Notes under the pieces: model-generated
Told to the model about the DNA's origin: nothing
The model's database searches: none
Seen by the model: only the letters and a program-made list of their open reading frames with translations
Origin: Clostridium algifaecis
GTDB taxonomy: Bacteria > Bacillota > Clostridia > Clostridiales > Clostridiaceae
NCBI RefSeq assembly: GCF_017874415.1
Contig: NZ_JAGGLM010000005.1
Coordinates: 62,001 to 126,000, forward strand
Reading direction: 5' to 3'
Length of the DNA stretch: 64,000 nucleotides
Translations under genes and position numbers: made by a program
Shown: in pieces, positions 18,579 through 26,765 of the stretch
Layout of the letters: the number at the start of each line of letters is the position of its first letter
Numbering within the stretch: the first letter of the stretch is position 1

Positions 18579-20363
18579 ATGGGAGAATCTTTACAAGGAC
18601 TAAAAAGAACTTCTATGTGTGGTGTGCTTAGAGAAACAAACATAGGACAGGAATTTACAGTAATGGGATGGGTTCAAAGAAAACGAAACCTCGGAGGACT
18701 TATATTTGTAGATTTGAGAGACAGAACAGGAATAATCCAGGCTGTATTTGGAGAAAAAATAAATGAAGAAGCTTTTAAAAAAGCTGATACGGTAAAATCA
18801 GAATATTGTATAGCAATAAAGGGAACGTTAGTCAAAAGACAGTCAGTAAATAATGAAATTCCAACAGGTCAGGTTGAATTAAAAGGTGAGTACATAAATA
18901 TATTCTCAGAATCTGAAACACCACCTATATATATAAAAGAAAATTTGGATGCAGCTGAAAATATAAGATTAAAATATAGATATCTTGATTTAAGAAGACC
19001 GGATATGCAGAGAATATTTAAAATAAGGCATAAAACTGCAAAAGTAATAAGAGACTTTTTGGATAAAGAAGGCTTTTTAGAAATGGAAACACCTGTACTC
19101 ACAAAAAGCACTCCAGAAGGTGCAAGGGATTATCTCGTACCTAGTAGAAATTATCCGGGAAAATTTTATGCGCTTCCACAATCACCACAGCTTTTTAAGC
19201 AGCTTCTAATGGTGTCTGGATATGATAGATATTTTCAAATTGCAAAATGTTTTAGGGATGAGGATTTGAGGGCCAATAGACAGCCTGAATTTACACAGGT
19301 GGATATGGAATTGTCTTTTGTAGAAGCAGAAGATATAATGTCATTGAATGAAAGGCTTATAAAAAAGGTATTTAAAGAAATAGCAGATGTGGATGTCAAA
19401 CTTCCAATTGAGAGAATGCCATACAAAGTTGCTATGGAGAAATACGGAAGTGATAAACCTGATTTAAGATTTGGCATGGAAATAAATGATATAACAGATG
19501 AAGTACGTGATATGGACTTTAAAGTTTTTAAGAACGCTATTGATGCAGGCGGTTCTGTTAGGGCTATTAAAGTACCTGATTGTGCAACTATGGGAAGAAA
19601 ACAGATAGATAAATTAGTTGAATTTGTAAAAGACTATGGTGCAAAAGGACTTGTATGGATACAAAATAGAGAAGATGGCATAAAATCTTCTATATCTAAA
19701 TTTTTAAAACAGGAAACAATTGATAAAATATTTACAAAAATTAAAGCTGAAGTTGGAGATTTGATTTTAATAGCAGCTGATAAAAATAAAGTTGTATTTC
19801 AAAGCCTTGGTGCACTTAGAGTCCATATGGCTAAGGAAACAGGTATTCTTGAAAACAACCATGAGTTTAGATTTGTATGGATAACAGAATTCCCACTTTT
19901 ATCCTATAATGAAGAAGAAGGAAGATTTGAAGCAGAACATCACCCATTTACTATGCCAATGGATGAAGATATACAATATCTAGAAAGTGATCCTGGCAGA
20001 GTTAGGGCAAAGGCTTATGATATAGTATTGAATGGTGAAGAGATGGGTGGAGGAAGTATAAGAATACATGATACTAAACTTCAGGAAAAAATGTTTGAAG
20101 TTTTAGGATTTACGGAAGAATCTGCATGGGAGAGATTCGGATTTTTGCTCCAGGCATTTAAATTTGGACCACCACCACACGGTGGACTCGCTTATGGATT
20201 TGACAGAATGGTAATGTTCTTAGCTGGAACAGATAACATAAAGGATGTAATTGCATTCCCTAAGAATCAAAATGCATTTTGTCCATTAACGGAAGCACCA
20301 AATGTTGTAGATGATATTCAATTAAAAGAACTCAGCATAGAAGTAAAAGAAAAAGACAAATAG
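18579..20363 (+). CDS. aspS: Aspartyl-tRNA synthetase
   Basis: Class IIb bacterial-type enzyme. The N-terminal OB anticodon-binding domain (VMGWVQRKRNLGGLIFVDLRD) is followed by the catalytic core (MVSGYDRYFQIAKCFRDEDLRANRQPEF, given in part), the GAD insertion domain, and motif 3 GGLAYGFDRMVMFLAG. I choose ATG 18579 (MGESLQGLKRT), 11 bases after GGGAG; a start 18 bases upstream lacks a ribosome binding site. Length 594 is normal. 6S RNA follows. Confidence 0.96.
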   Translation: MGESLQGLKRTSMCGVLRETNIGQEFTVMGWVQRKRNLGGLIFVDLRDRTGIIQAVFGEKINEEAFKKADTVKSEYCIAIKGTLVKRQSVNNEIPTGQVELKGEYINIFSESETPPIYIKENLDAAENIRLKYRYLDLRRPDMQRIFKIRHKTAKVIRDFLDKEGFLEMETPVLTKSTPEGARDYLVPSRNYPGKFYALPQSPQLFKQLLMVSGYDRYFQIAKCFRDEDLRANRQPEFTQVDMELSFVEAEDIMSLNERLIKKVFKEIADVDVKLPIERMPYKVAMEKYGSDKPDLRFGMEINDITDEVRDMDFKVFKNAIDAGGSVRAIKVPDCATMGRKQIDKLVEFVKDYGAKGLVWIQNREDGIKSSISKFLKQETIDKIFTKIKAEVGDLILIAADKNKVVFQSLGALRVHMAKETGILENNHEFRFVWITEFPLLSYNEEEGRFEAEHHPFTMPMDEDIQYLESDPGRVRAKAYDIVLNGEEMGGGSIRIHDTKLQEKMFEVLGFTEESAWERFGFLLQAFKFGPPPHGGLAYGFDRMVMFLAGTDNIKDVIAFPKNQNAFCPLTEAPNVVDDIQLKELSIEVKEKDK

Positions 20364-20407
20364 TGAAATTTATCGTATTATTTTAGAATAAATCAAAAAT
20401 TGTGTAG

Positions 20408-20413
20408 TATAAT
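20408..20413 (+). promoter_or_regulatory. -10 box of the 6S RNA promoter
   Basis: A perfect TATAAT lies 12-17 bases before the inferred 5' end of the 6S RNA. The -35 region is not obvious. Confidence 0.5.
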
Positions 20414-20424
20414 AAAGTTAAATA

Positions 20425-20606
20425 ATAAGTTCTGCTGTGTACGTAAATTTAAGTTCATATTGACCCAACACATTTTGAAAGGGAACTTAAGCTCTTTTTG
20501 TGGAATGATTTCAAATAATTGATAACATGAAGCAATAAAGGCGGTGCCCACCTGTTTAGGAACGGGATCAAATAACTTAGGCTTACGGCATGGCGGACTT
20601 TGTATT
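20425..20606 (+). ncRNA. ssrS: 6S RNA
   Basis: 6S RNA imitates an open promoter and sequesters the sigma-A RNA polymerase holoenzyme in stationary phase. The 5' end AAGTTC (20427-20432) pairs with GGACTT (20595-20600) to close the molecule, and a T-run follows. Internal family features are CATATTGACCCAAC, then GGGAACTTAAGCTCTTT, and the 3' side GGCGGTGCCCACCTG ... AACTTAGGCTTACGGCATGG. The RNA is about 180 bases, as expected. It lies just downstream of aspS, the same place as bsrA in Bacillus subtilis. Exact ends are estimates. Confidence 0.87.
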
Positions 20607-20651
20607 TTTTTAGTATGCCCAGATTATTATTTTAAGGGAGATGTTGTACAA

Positions 20652-21587
20652 TTGGGTTATGCATATATTATTTTGGCTGCCGTAATTTTCAGTACAATGG
20701 AAATTACAGGTAAATTAGCAGTGGGACTAAATCCTCTCCAATTAAATTTCCTTAGATTCCTAATAGGAGGATTAATTTTAATGCCATTTGCTGTAAAAGA
20801 ACTGAAAAAGAAAGATGTTAAATTAAAAAAAGATGATATTTACTATTTTTTATGTACAGGACTTTTCTGTGTGGTTATAAGTATGTCACTTTTTCAACTT
20901 GCCATTGTTTATACAAAGGCATCAACAGTGGCCATAATTTTTAGCTCCAATCCTGTGTTTGTAATTTTATTTGCTTATCTTTTTTTACAGGAGAAATTGA
21001 CAAGAAACACCATTATATCTATTTTACTAAGCTTGATAGGCATAGTTTTTATATTAAATCCTTTTGGGACAAGCGGGGATATGAAAGGTATAGTGCTTTC
21101 AATTCTTTCTGCAATAACTTTTTCAGTATATAGTGTTATGGGAAAGAAAAGATCTTCAAAGTATGGAAGTATAGCTTTAAATTGCATTACCTTCCTTGTT
21201 GGCGATGTTATTATGCTTGTAATTATATTAATATCAAAACTTTCCGCAATTAGAAGCATGATAAATCCAAAAGGCAGCTTTGAATTTATGTCAAATATAC
21301 CAATTTTAGCTGGAATAAATCATTCAAATGTAGTTGCTTTAATCTATTTAGGAATTGTAGTAACAGGTTTCGGATATATGTTTTATTTTCTAGCTATGGA
21401 TAAAACTTCAGCAGCCATGGCATCTGTAGTATTTTTTATCAAACCGGCACTTGCACCTATTCTTGCACTTATTATTTTAGGTGAGCAAATACCACTTAAT
21501 ACGGTTGCAGGAATATGCTTAATGCTTATTGGTTCTTATTTTTCACTTACAGCTAAGAGTAAATCTTATAGTAAGCAGGTAGAATAG
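20652..21587 (+). CDS. EamA/DMT-family transporter
   Basis: Ten-span inner-membrane permease made of two EamA halves of about 140 residues (first half begins AYIILAAVIFSTMEITGKL; second MKGIVLSILSAITFSVYSVMG). These export or import small metabolites; the substrate cannot be told. I place the start at TTG 20652, 11 bases after AAGGGAG. The longer reading frame that begins at 20544 runs through the 6S RNA and adds a non-membrane, unconserved segment, so it is rejected. 311 residues is the usual size. Confidence 0.85.
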   Translation: MGYAYIILAAVIFSTMEITGKLAVGLNPLQLNFLRFLIGGLILMPFAVKELKKKDVKLKKDDIYYFLCTGLFCVVISMSLFQLAIVYTKASTVAIIFSSNPVFVILFAYLFLQEKLTRNTIISILLSLIGIVFILNPFGTSGDMKGIVLSILSAITFSVYSVMGKKRSSKYGSIALNCITFLVGDVIMLVIILISKLSAIRSMINPKGSFEFMSNIPILAGINHSNVVALIYLGIVVTGFGYMFYFLAMDKTSAAMASVVFFIKPALAPILALIILGEQIPLNTVAGICLMLIGSYFSLTAKSKSYSKQVE

Positions 21588-21599
21588 TAAAATAATTGT

Positions 21600-21652
21600 G
21601 GCAGTATACGAGTTGATGATTATATAAATATCAGCTGATATACTGTCATTTA
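21600..21652. terminator. Imperfect terminator hairpin between convergent genes
   Basis: GGCAGTATA near 21600 pairs with TATACTGTC near 21640-21648, with a further partly paired inner stem (GAGTTGAT with ATCAGCTG), and T-rich sequence on the right. It lies between the convergent EamA and DUF6483-like genes. Confidence 0.5.
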
Positions 21653-21660
21653 ATTTCTAG

Positions 21661-22320
21661 CTATAGTCTTGACTTTAATTCATTTATAGATTCTTTAATT
21701 TCAGATTTTGTAATTCCGCCAGATTCCAAAATTGAATTCTCTTTTAGTAAAATCTTATTATAAAAATCCAATGAATCTTTTATTAAATTTTCATTATAAT
21801 CATTTTGTTCTAATATATCATATACTACATTATCAGCATTGCTGTATTTATTTGAAATTACATAATAGTCCCTTATTTTAGTCTCAAGAGAAACTGGAAG
21901 TTTGTATTCATAAACGTTATCTATTATAGGTTGTATATCATCAAAATATTTATCTAGGGTACAAGTGCTATTTTCATCCATATAGGCATATAAAAATATA
22001 TCTAAGGATTTTTGATTTATGTAAAAGGCCTCATCAAGTTTATTTTGTGCTTCTAGTATAATAGCTTCTTCCTCCAGTAGTTTTGCCATCATTACGCACT
22101 TGTCAATGCTTATTCCTCCTTTTGTACTGGCCATATCTATAAGATTTTTAGTGGAAAATGAACTAAAAAATTTTCCATCAAGTTTGAATATGTCTTTAAA
22201 AGCTGTATCTATTAAATTTAAAGCTTCATTATAATTTTTATTATTTTTCTCTTTGTCCAATTCGTTTAAATAGTTAATGAAGTTTTGTGCTAGTTCATTT
22301 GTAATACTTCTTTTTAACAT
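21661..22320 (-). CDS. DUF6483-like helical protein
   Basis: A 219-residue soluble protein of almost only helices, with a tetratricopeptide-like arrangement. The block ALNLIDTAFKDIFKLDGKFF, then STKNLIDMASTKGGISIDK and LLEEEAIILEAQNKLDEAF resemble the DUF6483 family of clostridia, whose role is unknown. No signal peptide or membrane span. It is the only leftward gene in this part of the window and faces away from the hemolysin III-like gene. Confidence 0.6.
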   Translation of the reverse strand: MLKRSITNELAQNFINYLNELDKEKNNKNYNEALNLIDTAFKDIFKLDGKFFSSFSTKNLIDMASTKGGISIDKCVMMAKLLEEEAIILEAQNKLDEAFYINQKSLDIFLYAYMDENSTCTLDKYFDDIQPIIDNVYEYKLPVSLETKIRDYYVISNKYSNADNVVYDILEQNDYNENLIKDSLDFYNKILLKENSILESGGITKSEIKESINELKSRL

Positions 22321-22452
22321 CTTATTACCTCATTCCATTGAAAATTATTCAATATTTATTATACAATACATTTTAAATAAAAAATATAAATATTTAGTAT
22401 ATGAAATATGAAATATTGAACATAATATTTATATATAAATTTAATATAAATA

Positions 22453-22481
22453 TTGAACACTTGTATATATTGTGATATTAT
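22453..22481 (+). promoter_or_regulatory. Promoter of the hemolysin III-like gene
   Basis: TTGAAC (22453-22458), 17 bases, TATTAT (22476-22481), predicting a start near 22488, directly before the palindrome at 22491. The rest of 22321-22452 is AT-rich with nothing else recognised. Confidence 0.55.
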
Positions 22482-22490
22482 AATAAATAT

Positions 22491-22517
22491 AACACATAGT
22501 TTTTAAAACTATGTGTT
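22491..22517 (+). promoter_or_regulatory. 27-base palindrome in the hemolysin III-like leader
   Basis: Perfect inverted repeat: 22491-22503 is the complement of 22505-22517 around a single T. It lies immediately after the predicted transcription start and 36 bases before the start codon. It could be an operator for a dimeric repressor or a 5' mRNA hairpin. Confidence 0.5.
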
Positions 22518-22552
22518 GAAATATAATCAAATTATTTCAGGAAGTGATTTGT

Positions 22553-23203
22553 TTGGAAGGGAATCTAAAATTTTACACACGAAAAGAAGAAATTGCAAAT
22601 GTTATAACTCATGGAATTGGGGCGCTTCTATCAATTGCAGCATTAGTACTTTTAATTGTATTTGCAGAAGAAAAAGGGGATAAGTGGTATGTTATAAGTT
22701 ATACTATTTATGGAATTTCACTCTTTATGCTTTATCTGGAATCTACTCTGTATCATAGTATAACCAATATGAGAGTGAAAAAGCTATTTAGAATATTTGA
22801 CCATTCTTCAATTTATCTTCTTATAGCAGGTACATATACTCCATTTACATTGACAGTATTAAGACCTACAATAGGATGGCTGATATTTGGAATAATATGG
22901 GGCCTGGCTCTTGTCGGCATAATAATGAAAGTGTTCTGGATAGGAAAATTTAATGTGCTTTCTACAATGATATATATTGGAATGGGATGGATTATAGTTT
23001 TTGCTATGAAAACTCTTGTTCAGCTGCTTCCAACATCAGGGATAGTACTATTATTTGCAGGTGGAATTATTTACACATTAGGTGCAGTTCTATATCTGTT
23101 TGATAAGATACCATATAATCATGCAATATGGCATTTGTTTGTAATTGGGGGAAGTGCATGCCACTTTTTATGTATACTTCTGTATCTTTTTCCACGTGGA
23201 TAA
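22553..23203 (+). CDS. Hemolysin III / PAQR-family membrane protein
   Basis: Seven-span membrane protein of the HlyIII/PAQR superfamily. Family marks are EEIANVITHGIGA at the start, the metal-binding-type YHS in STLYHSI with FDHSSIYLLIAGTYTPF, and NHAIWHLFVIGGSACHF at the end: the H, D, H, H set thought to hold zinc. Start TTG 22553 follows AGGAAG with good spacing; a GTG at 22544 overlaps that site. Haemolytic activity is not implied by the family name; bacterial roles are poorly known. Confidence 0.9.
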   Translation: MEGNLKFYTRKEEIANVITHGIGALLSIAALVLLIVFAEEKGDKWYVISYTIYGISLFMLYLESTLYHSITNMRVKKLFRIFDHSSIYLLIAGTYTPFTLTVLRPTIGWLIFGIIWGLALVGIIMKVFWIGKFNVLSTMIYIGMGWIIVFAMKTLVQLLPTSGIVLLFAGGIIYTLGAVLYLFDKIPYNHAIWHLFVIGGSACHFLCILLYLFPRG

Positions 23204-23233
23204 TTTTAAAATATATAAATAATGAAAATAAAG

Positions 23234-23271
23234 ACGTTACTACATGAAATCCATTCTGTAGTAACGTTTTT
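23234..23271 (+). terminator. Terminator after the hemolysin III-like gene
   Basis: ACGTTACTACA (23234-23244) pairs perfectly with TGTAGTAACGT (23257-23267), followed by a run of T. Confidence 0.85.
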
Positions 23272-23276
23272 GTATA

Positions 23277-23316
23277 TTGTTAAAAAATAAAAAATAGTAT
23301 ATACTTGTGTATATAC
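23277..23316 (+). promoter_or_regulatory. nadABC promoter with overlapping palindromic repeat
   Basis: TTGTTA (23277-23282), 17 bases, TATACT (23300-23305). GTATATAC occurs twice, at 23297-23304 and 23309-23316; each copy is itself a palindrome and the pair forms a larger inverted repeat covering the -10 box. This is the position of a repressor operator. A niacin-responsive repressor such as NiaR is a reasonable guess for this operon, but I cannot match its motif with certainty. Confidence 0.55.
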
Positions 23317-23350
23317 ATTAATCAAAAAATATTGTTTTAGGGGTGTAAAA

Positions 23351-24262
23351 ATGGACAAGTCATCTTTAATAAATGAAATAAATAAATTGAAAATAAAAAG
23401 GGATGCCTGCATATTGGCACATAATTATCAGGTACCCGAAGTTCAAGATATAGCTGATATTGTAGGAGATTCTTTTGCACTTAGCAAGGCTGCAGCAAAA
23501 ATAAATAAAAAAGTACTTGTTTTCTGTGGAGTAAGATTTATGGCAGAGAGTGCAAAAATTCTATCACCTGACAAGGTGGTTTTACTTCCTTCAAAATCTG
23601 CAGGATGTCCCCTTGCAGATGCAATAACCAGAGAACAGCTGCAAGTTGAGAAAAATAAATATCCATATGCAAAGGTTGTGTGCTATGTTAACTCATCAGC
23701 CGGGGTTAAAGCTATAAGTGATATATGTTGTACATCGTCAAATGCAGTTAAAGTTGTGGAAAATATAAGTTCTAAAGAAATAATATTTGTACCTGATCAA
23801 AATCTTGCAGGTTATGTAGCAGAAAAAGTTCCGGAAAAGAAGATAATTTCATGGCCGGGTAATTGTATTACACATGCTAGGATAACTGTGGAAGATGTTT
23901 TTAGAGCAAAAGAGGAACATACAGATGCTGAGTTTCTTGTACACCCTGAAGTTTCAGCAGATATAAGAGAAAGTGCAGATTTTGTGGGAAGTACTGCACA
24001 GATAATTGACCATGCGGACAAATCAGATAAAATGAAATTTATAATAGGTACTGAAATTGGGGTTCTCCATAAAATGAAAAAAGATAATCCACAAAAGAAA
24101 TTTTATCTGCTAAGTCCCAGGCTCGTATGTGAAAACATGAAAATGACGTCACTTGAGGATGTCTATAATTCTCTTTTGAATATGGAAAATGAAATATTTA
24201 TCTCAGAAGATATTAGGATAAATGCACTTGAGTCTATGAAGAAAATGTTATGTTTTGAATAA
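23351..24262 (+). CDS. nadA: Quinolinate synthase A
   Basis: Condenses iminoaspartate with dihydroxyacetone phosphate to quinolinate; needs a [4Fe-4S] cluster. The three cluster cysteines of the family can be placed in FCGVRFMAE, WPGNCITHA and LSPRLVCENM. Other conserved pieces are LAHNYQVPEVQDIADIVGDS and SAGCPLADAI. Length 303 is normal. First gene of nadA-nadB-nadC. Confidence 0.96.
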   Translation: MDKSSLINEINKLKIKRDACILAHNYQVPEVQDIADIVGDSFALSKAAAKINKKVLVFCGVRFMAESAKILSPDKVVLLPSKSAGCPLADAITREQLQVEKNKYPYAKVVCYVNSSAGVKAISDICCTSSNAVKVVENISSKEIIFVPDQNLAGYVAEKVPEKKIISWPGNCITHARITVEDVFRAKEEHTDAEFLVHPEVSADIRESADFVGSTAQIIDHADKSDKMKFIIGTEIGVLHKMKKDNPQKKFYLLSPRLVCENMKMTSLEDVYNSLLNMENEIFISEDIRINALESMKKMLCFE

Positions 24263-24283
24263 ATTAAGGCAGGGTGATATGAA

Positions 24284-25855
24284 TTGAAAAGATATTTAGC
24301 TTATTATAATGAAAATCATTGTGAAAATAGAAATTATGATGTAGTTATAGTTGGAGCTGGAATAGGTGGCCTTTATACATCATTAATGCTGCCTAAAAAC
24401 TTAAAAATAGCTGTTTTAAGTAAAAAGGACATATATGATTCGGATTCATGTATGGCTCAGGGAGGGATTGCAGCTAGCATACAAGATGATAACAGGAAGC
24501 TCCATGTTGAAGATACTATAAATGCAGGTTGTTATGTTAATAATTTAGAAGCTGTAAATACGCTTGTGGATGAGTCTGAAGAAGCAATAGAAAGTTTAAT
24601 AAAATTAGGTGTTAATTTTGACAGGGATTTAAAAGGCAATTTTTATAGATCTTTTGAGGGAAATCATTCTATTCCAAGAATTCTTCATGTAAATGGTGAT
24701 TCTACTGGTAAAGGAATAATGGATGCACTTATAAAAGAAGTTAAAAATGCTCCTAACATAGAAGTAATACCGAATGTTTTTGCACTGGATATTATTGAAG
24801 AGGACAATAAATGCAACGGAATAGTGGCATATTATAAAGATAAATTTGTATATTTCAAATCAAGGCAGTGTGTAATGGCGTCAGGTGGAATTGGGCAACT
24901 TTTTTCAAAAACAACAAATGCTGACATTCTTACAGGAGACGGAATTGCCATGGCAATTAGAGCAAATGTAGAATTGGATAATATGGAGTACATTCAATTT
25001 CATCCTACAGCTTTTTATTCACAAGATTTTGATAATAAACTATTTTTAATATCAGAGGCAGTAAGAGGAGAAGGGGCAATGCTAAGAAATTCATCAGGGA
25101 AAAGATTTATGAAAAAATATGATAATAGGATGGAATTAGCTCCGAGAGACATTGTAGCAAGAGCTATAAGTCACGAGATTGATAAAAGTAATTCAAATTG
25201 TGTTTATTTAGATGCAACTATGTATAATAGAGATTTCCTCAAGAATAGATTTAATAAAATTTATTCTGAATGTAAAAATAATGGTCTTCAAATAGAAAAG
25301 GATTATATTCCTGTAATTCCTGCCGAACATTATTTCATGGGTGGAATTAAAGTAGATTTGTATAGTAGAACTAATATGACAAATCTTTATGCTGTAGGAG
25401 AATGTGCCTGTACTGGAGTACATGGAGCAAACAGGCTGGCTAGCAATTCTCTCATAGAGGCAGTAGTTTTTGGAAAGAGAGCAGCCGGGGATATTTCAAA
25501 AAGAATTAATTATGATTTTGAAGATAATATAAGCACTATAAATACAAGAAATAATCCGCCTAATAAAGGCAGACAGGAATTTGATGTTGATTTTTTAAAA
25601 CTCAGAATAGATTTGAAAAAATTAATGGATAGCAGTGTAGGCATAATTAGAAATATAGATAAACTTCAAAATGCATTGAATTTTGTAGATGAAGTTTTAT
25701 TTAAAATTGAAAACTTAAAGTTTAATAGTGTACTTGATGCGGAAGTTTATAATATGTATCTGGTAGCAAGAAGTATTATTGAATCTATTTTAAATACAAA
25801 GGATTCCATAGGAAGCAATTATGTTGAAGAATATTCAAGACATAGTGTAGTTTGA
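24284..25855 (+). CDS. nadB: L-aspartate oxidase
   Basis: Flavoprotein that oxidises aspartate to iminoaspartate for NadA; in anaerobes fumarate can replace oxygen. FAD-binding VIVGAGIGGLYTSLMLP lies near the N terminus, followed by DSCMAQGGIAASIQDD, the active-site part GEGAMLRNSSGKRFM and the C-terminal GVHGANRLASNSLIEAVVFG. The 523-residue length fits. TTG start after AGGGTGAT. Gap to nadC is 16 bases. Confidence 0.96.
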   Translation: MKRYLAYYNENHCENRNYDVVIVGAGIGGLYTSLMLPKNLKIAVLSKKDIYDSDSCMAQGGIAASIQDDNRKLHVEDTINAGCYVNNLEAVNTLVDESEEAIESLIKLGVNFDRDLKGNFYRSFEGNHSIPRILHVNGDSTGKGIMDALIKEVKNAPNIEVIPNVFALDIIEEDNKCNGIVAYYKDKFVYFKSRQCVMASGGIGQLFSKTTNADILTGDGIAMAIRANVELDNMEYIQFHPTAFYSQDFDNKLFLISEAVRGEGAMLRNSSGKRFMKKYDNRMELAPRDIVARAISHEIDKSNSNCVYLDATMYNRDFLKNRFNKIYSECKNNGLQIEKDYIPVIPAEHYFMGGIKVDLYSRTNMTNLYAVGECACTGVHGANRLASNSLIEAVVFGKRAAGDISKRINYDFEDNISTINTRNNPPNKGRQEFDVDFLKLRIDLKKLMDSSVGIIRNIDKLQNALNFVDEVLFKIENLKFNSVLDAEVYNMYLVARSIIESILNTKDSIGSNYVEEYSRHSVV

Positions 25856-25871
25856 TGTGAGGTGATTTTAT

Positions 25872-26702
25872 TTGAATTATTTAATAGTAGATAAACTTAT
25901 TAAAGATGCTCTTATAGAAGATGTAAATTATGGGGATGTTACTACAGATAATTTACTTTCTGAAAGTGAAATGTCAAATGGAAAATTTATTGCAAAAGAG
26001 TACGGTGTTATTGCGGGAATTGACGTGTTAAAGAGAGTGTTTGAAATTGTAGACAGTGATATAAAGTTTAAAAGTGAATTAAAAGATGGTTGTGAAGTTC
26101 AGAAAGGTAGTATTATTGGAGAAATAGATGGCAGCTCTAAATCAATACTTAAGGGTGAGAGGGCAGCTCTAAACATAACTCAGAGAATGTCTGGTATTGC
26201 AACTAAAACACATGAAATAGTCAATTTAGTAAAAGATTATGATGTGAAAATAGTAGATACAAGAAAAACACTTCCTGGATTTAGAATTTTAGATAAGTAT
26301 TCTGTAACTGTAGGCGGTGGATATAATCATAGAATGAATTTATCTGATTTTGCGATGATTAAGGATAATCATATAAAGGCAGTAGGATCTATAAAAGAAG
26401 CTGTTAAAAGAATAAAAAGCAAACTTTCTTTTACTACTAAAATTGAAGTGGAAGTAGAAAACCTGGAACAGCTTAAAGAAGCAATGTCTGCGGAAGTTGA
26501 TGTTATTATGCTTGATAACATGGATATTCATACTATGGAGAAAGCTGTTAAAATGGTTAATAAAAAATTTATTTTAGAGGCATCTGGAAATGTTACAGAG
26601 AACAATATAAAAAATATTGCAGCTACTGGAGTAGACATAATATCAATAGGTGCTCTTACTCATTCTGTAAAAGCATTGGATATAAGCTTGAAATTTGTAT
26701 AA
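25872..26702 (+). CDS. nadC: Nicotinate-nucleotide pyrophosphorylase (carboxylating)
   Basis: Converts quinolinate and PRPP to nicotinate mononucleotide, completing de novo NAD entry. Family motifs are EDVNYGDVTTDNL, ALNITQRMSGIAT, VDTRKTLPGFRILDKYSV, GGGYNHRMNLSD and the phosphate-binding EASGNVTENNI. 276 residues; TTG start with GAGGTGAT upstream. The operon ends at the hairpin 19 bases later. Confidence 0.96.
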   Translation: MNYLIVDKLIKDALIEDVNYGDVTTDNLLSESEMSNGKFIAKEYGVIAGIDVLKRVFEIVDSDIKFKSELKDGCEVQKGSIIGEIDGSSKSILKGERAALNITQRMSGIATKTHEIVNLVKDYDVKIVDTRKTLPGFRILDKYSVTVGGGYNHRMNLSDFAMIKDNHIKAVGSIKEAVKRIKSKLSFTTKIEVEVENLEQLKEAMSAEVDVIMLDNMDIHTMEKAVKMVNKKFILEASGNVTENNIKNIAATGVDIISIGALTHSVKALDISLKFV

Positions 26703-26720
26703 ATAATAGAATTATATAAT

Positions 26721-26761
26721 AAAAATAGTAGATTGTTTTTATATGCAATCTACTATTTTTT
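26721..26761. terminator. Bidirectional terminator between nadC and the chemoreceptor gene
   Basis: Bases 26721-26735 pair perfectly with 26746-26760 (15 bp). A-rich left flank and T-rich right flank let it end both convergent genes. Confidence 0.85.
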
Positions 26762-26765
26762 ACAT

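Noticed and set aside
20544-20651. N-terminal extension of the EamA transporter reading frame
   Set aside because: It runs through the 3' half of the 6S RNA, has no ribosome binding site and encodes a non-membrane segment absent from the family.
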